From assembly GCF_004345565.1 (NCBI RefSeq), contig NZ_SLWA01000011.1, positions 62,001 through 126,000 of the forward strand: a DNA stretch of 64,000 nucleotides, in the 5' to 3' direction. The notes beneath the pieces were generated by a model. The model made no database searches, was not told the DNA's origin, and saw nothing but the letters and a program-made list of their open reading frames with translations. The translations under genes were made by a program, and so were the position numbers. Shown here piece by piece: positions 61,726-64,000 of the stretch (the stretch's first letter is position 1; each line of letters starts with the position of its first letter). Source of the stretch: Flavobacterium circumlabens (lineage in GTDB: Bacteria; Bacteroidota; Bacteroidia; Flavobacteriales; Flavobacteriaceae).

Positions 61726-62298
61726 TTACTTGCGAATCACCTTCACCTGTGAATCATTCGTTAATTTGATGATAGTAGATGGTTTTCCGGCGACTTTATC
61801 CTGATTTAACTTTACGACATAGTCAACACCTTTTACGATTTCGGGACTGATATCCTTGAAGGCGATAGGAGTGGGCTGACCGGAAATATTGGCTGAAGTG
61901 GAAACCAAAGGTTTTTTCATTCGTTCCAGTAATTTAAAACAAAAAGGTTCTTTTACCAGACGTATTCCAAGCGAATTATCGGCTGCAATGATATTTGGAG
62001 CCACATTTCTGGGTTCGTCTAAAATTAATGTAGTTGGTTTTTCGGATAAATCCAAAAGCTGCCAGGCGACTTCAGGGATGTTTTTGAAGACGTTGTACAT
62101 CATTTTTTCACCATTCATCAATACAATCATGCTTTGTGTTTCCGCACGTTGTTTGAGTTTGTATATTTTGGCAACAGCTTCAGGGTTGGTAGCGTCACAA
62201 CCAATTCCCCAAACCGTATCTGTAGGGTAAAGAATGATTCCGCCTTCTTTGATAACTTCGTAAGCATTGATTATTTCCTGATTGATATCCTGACTCAT
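61726..62298 (-). CDS. L-threonylcarbamoyladenylate synthase (Sua5/YrdC family)
   Basis: The product has 190 residues, single YrdC domain. It has GGIILYPTDTVWGIGCDATN, KIYKLKQRAETQSMI and STSANISGQPTP. It makes threonylcarbamoyl-AMP for the t6A37 modification of tRNAs. The length fits TsaC rather than the longer Sua5 forms. It is probably cotranscribed or alone; the aminotransferase gene lies upstream on the same strand with a 44-bp gap. Confidence 0.92.
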   Translation of the reverse strand: MSQDINQEIINAYEVIKEGGIILYPTDTVWGIGCDATNPEAVAKIYKLKQRAETQSMIVLMNGEKMMYNVFKNIPEVAWQLLDLSEKPTTLILDEPRNVAPNIIAADNSLGIRLVKEPFCFKLLERMKKPLVSTSANISGQPTPIAFKDISPEIVKGVDYVVKLNQDKVAGKPSTIIKLTNDSQVKVIRK

Positions 62299-62342
62299 AA
62301 TAGAAGAATTTTACTTAATAACAACTTGATAATTGGGTAGTT

Positions 62343-63419
62343 TTAAGATGTTAGTTTATTTATAATGGCAACAATTTTTTCCAGATCAATGGTAGGAAGT
62401 CCAACATATAAAGGAAGACACACTACTCTTGAAGCTATAGATTCCGATACCGGCATCTCAGCACCATTTGTATAGGTAATCGTATTTAAAGAAGGGTAAA
62501 AATAGCGTCTTGGCTGTATGTTTTCCTTTGCCAGCGCTTCCTGAACTTTCAGTAAAATGGCTTCAGATTCAAAAACCAAAGGATAATAACTGTAATTCCA
62601 CTCGGTATTTTCCCTTATTTTTATGTTTTTAAGATTATTGAAATTCAAATGGTCATTGTAAAAATCAGTTACCTTTTTTCTTTCCGCAATAATATGTTGC
62701 ATATACGGGAAAAGAGCCAGTCCCATCGCCGATTGTAGTTCTGAAATTTTAGCATTGATACCAAGTCCATGAAATGCCAAAGGGCCGTTATGTCCAAAAT
62801 TATGACTATAAAACAACTGATCTTGTATTTTTTTATCCGTACAAAACATGGCACCACCTTCTCCGGTATGAAATAATTTTGTGGCGTGAAAGCTGCAGGT
62901 GCTTACATCTCCAAATTTAAATATCGATTCGTTATTGTAAGTAACCCCAAAACAATGTGCGGCATCATAAATCACTTTCAGATTGTGTTTTTCGGCGATC
63001 GCTGCGATAGCTTCAATAGCACATGGATTCCCGAAAACGTGAGTAGCAAGAATTGCCGTTGTTTTTGAAGTAATGGCAGCTTCAATTTTGGTTTCGTCTA
63101 TTGTCAGGTAATCCGGATTGATATCCACAAAAACGGGTGTGCAGTTTTCCCATACAATGGCAGCCGAAGTGGCCACATAGGAAAAAGGAGTCGTGATTAT
63201 TTCTCCGCCTTTGCCAAATAGTTTTAAGGCAATTTGTAAAGGTATGGTACCGTTATTAGTAATAGTAATATGAGGAACATTCAGATAATTTTTAAGTTTA
63301 TCTTCCAATTCTATTGTCAGTTCACCGCGATTTGTGAGCCAAACTTTATCCCATGCCCGTTTTACATAAGAATTGTATTCTTCTTGCGGAGGTAGAAAAG
63401 TTTTGGTTACTGGAATCAT
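62343..63419 (-). CDS. DegT/DnrJ/EryC1/StrS sugar aminotransferase
   Basis: The product has 358 residues, a PLP enzyme of the sugar aminotransferase family. The Schiff-base lysine is in CSFHATKLFHTGEGGAMFC, with the PLP loop TTPFSYVATSAAI and IYDAAHCFG. Such enzymes transfer an amino group to keto-sugars for surface polysaccharides. It starts VTKTFLPPQEEYNSYVKR, typical of the group. With ACP and KAS III genes on its other side it suggests synthesis of an acylated amino sugar. Confidence 0.9.
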   Translation of the reverse strand: MIPVTKTFLPPQEEYNSYVKRAWDKVWLTNRGELTIELEDKLKNYLNVPHITITNNGTIPLQIALKLFGKGGEIITTPFSYVATSAAIVWENCTPVFVDINPDYLTIDETKIEAAITSKTTAILATHVFGNPCAIEAIAAIAEKHNLKVIYDAAHCFGVTYNNESIFKFGDVSTCSFHATKLFHTGEGGAMFCTDKKIQDQLFYSHNFGHNGPLAFHGLGINAKISELQSAMGLALFPYMQHIIAERKKVTDFYNDHLNFNNLKNIKIRENTEWNYSYYPLVFESEAILLKVQEALAKENIQPRRYFYPSLNTITYTNGAEMPVSESIASRVVCLPLYVGLPTIDLEKIVAIINKLTS

Positions 63420-63469
63420 TTAATTATGTATTTAGTAAGTTTAATTAACCTTTAAGGGTAAACTATTGT

Positions 63470-63477
63470 TATATTTG
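63470..63477 (+). promoter_or_regulatory. Candidate -7 box TATATTTG
   Basis: A TAnnTTTG match lies about 200 bp before the ACP ATG and would give a long 5' leader. -33 is weak. Confidence 0.35.
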
Positions 63478-63675
63478 CGGGGTAAAAATAACAAAAGAAT
63501 GCTGATTTATTGGCATAAGCGGGAATTATAAAAAACAGAACAATTATTTGGGATGCCTGATGCTTTGAAAAACAAGATTTTAGGAATAGTTTTCGCTCGA
63601 TAAATAAATACCTTTCCTTTTGAATTTTTATAAAATTAAGAGATACAATAAAAACAAAATAAATTTAGGGATACT

Positions 63676-63906
63676 ATGGAAATCAACACTTTTTTGCAAA
63701 ATTTTGCAGATCTTTTAGATGATACAGATGCAACATTAATAAAACAAGAAACTGTTTTTAGAGATTTGGAAGAATGGGATTCGCTGACAGCTTTGTCACT
63801 GATTGCTATGGCTGATGAAGAATATGCAGTAAAATTAACAGGAGATGATATTAAATCTTCGAATTCATTAAATGATATCTTCGAAATAATAAAAAATAAA
63901 GGGTAA
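63676..63906 (+). CDS. Acyl carrier protein
   Basis: The product has 76 residues, a normal ACP length. The phosphopantetheine-attachment serine is in EEWDSLTALSLIAMADEEY, with the acidic helix 2 typical of ACPs. This is probably a pathway-specific ACP rather than the housekeeping AcpP, because a KAS III-like gene follows after 4 bp. It carries acyl chains as thioesters. Confidence 0.9.
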   Translation: MEINTFLQNFADLLDDTDATLIKQETVFRDLEEWDSLTALSLIAMADEEYAVKLTGDDIKSSNSLNDIFEIIKNKG

Positions 63907-63910
63907 TTGA

Positions 63911-64000
63911 ATGGCTACTTTTTCAGTAAATAATATTGCAATAAAAGGTATATCGTGTTGCGTTCCAAAAAATCTGGAGCGCAATATTGATTTAGATATA
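63911..64000 (+). CDS. 3-oxoacyl-ACP synthase III-like protein, start only
   Basis: Only the first 30 residues are inside the window. They start MATFSVNNIAIKGISC, with CVPKNLERNIDL resembling the opening of KAS III (FabH-type) enzymes in surface-polysaccharide clusters. It follows the ACP by 4 bp. The thiolase-fold active site lies outside the window, so the call is provisional. Confidence 0.6.
   Translation, partial: MATFSVNNIAIKGISCCVPKNLERNIDLDI

Noticed and set aside
1..64000. Mobile elements, prophage, tRNA and rRNA genes
   Set aside because: I found no transposase or integrase, phage structural genes, tRNA-like cloverleaf or rRNA sequence in the reading.

Overview
The window is a gene-dense, AT-rich stretch of a Bacteroidota chromosome, almost certainly Flavobacterium or a close relative. 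The evidence is TAnnTTTG-type promoter boxes, weak or absent Shine-Dalgarno sequences, many SPII lipoproteins, a TonB-dependent receptor with a CarboxypepD_reg-like N-terminus, a type IX secretion cargo protein, and many small proteins typical of Flavobacteriia (DUF6048, DUF6452, DUF6095, DUF6146, DUF6787). I see no rRNA, tRNA, prophage, insertion sequence or CRISPR array. Both ends cut through genes.

Layout. 1-7 kb: unknown conserved protein (partial), PhnP-like metallohydrolase, two small envelope proteins, an esterase, then on the minus strand a VWA membrane protein, a dihydroorotase homologue that lacks its HxH metal ligands, and a small membrane protein. 7-17 kb: exported lactonase, RhlE-like helicase with a DEFD motif II, DUF2400 protein, LolD-like ATPase, small membrane and lipoproteins, a DUF937/EF-hand protein, then serA-like, serC and a LuxC-type acyl-CoA reductase divergent from a 2[4Fe-4S] ferredoxin. 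17-28 kb: exported proteins, methyltransferase, TonB receptor, YchF, YihY/flavin reductase/transglutaminase operon, pncB. 28-36 kb: parE, a DUF3298-like lipoprotein, parC, and an RCC1-repeat T9SS cargo. 36-47 kb: an imelysin-like/di-heme peroxidase fusion beside a PhoX-like lipoprotein, a DnaQ exonuclease with a cNMP/CBS/DUF294 protein, DinB-like and pentapeptide proteins, murQ, and a ZIP transporter. 47-59 kb: RNA methyltransferases including RlmD, a histidine kinase, an aldo/keto reductase, cysE-cysM, DUF1003, DUF2752 and Smr proteins. 59-64 kb: an internally duplicated lipoprotein, cysteine desulfurase, Sua5/YrdC, and the start of what looks like an acyl-aminosugar surface-polysaccharide cluster (DegT aminotransferase, ACP, KAS III).

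The housekeeping genes link serine synthesis (serA-like, serC) to cysteine synthesis (cysE, cysM) and sulfur mobilisation (cysteine desulfurase), and include both topoisomerase IV subunits.

The most unusual content is between the genes. Many intergenic spaces, mostly 3' of genes, carry degenerate tandem arrays of 7, 8 or 9-bp words, usually followed by reverse-complement words so that they fold into long hairpins. At least eight word families occur. Several arrays overlap the stop codon of the neighbouring gene. A separate element of about 80 bp occurs twice (10831-10910 and 43377-43460) with conserved flanks and a central stem that changes sequence but stays paired. These elements are my main candidates for something undescribed.
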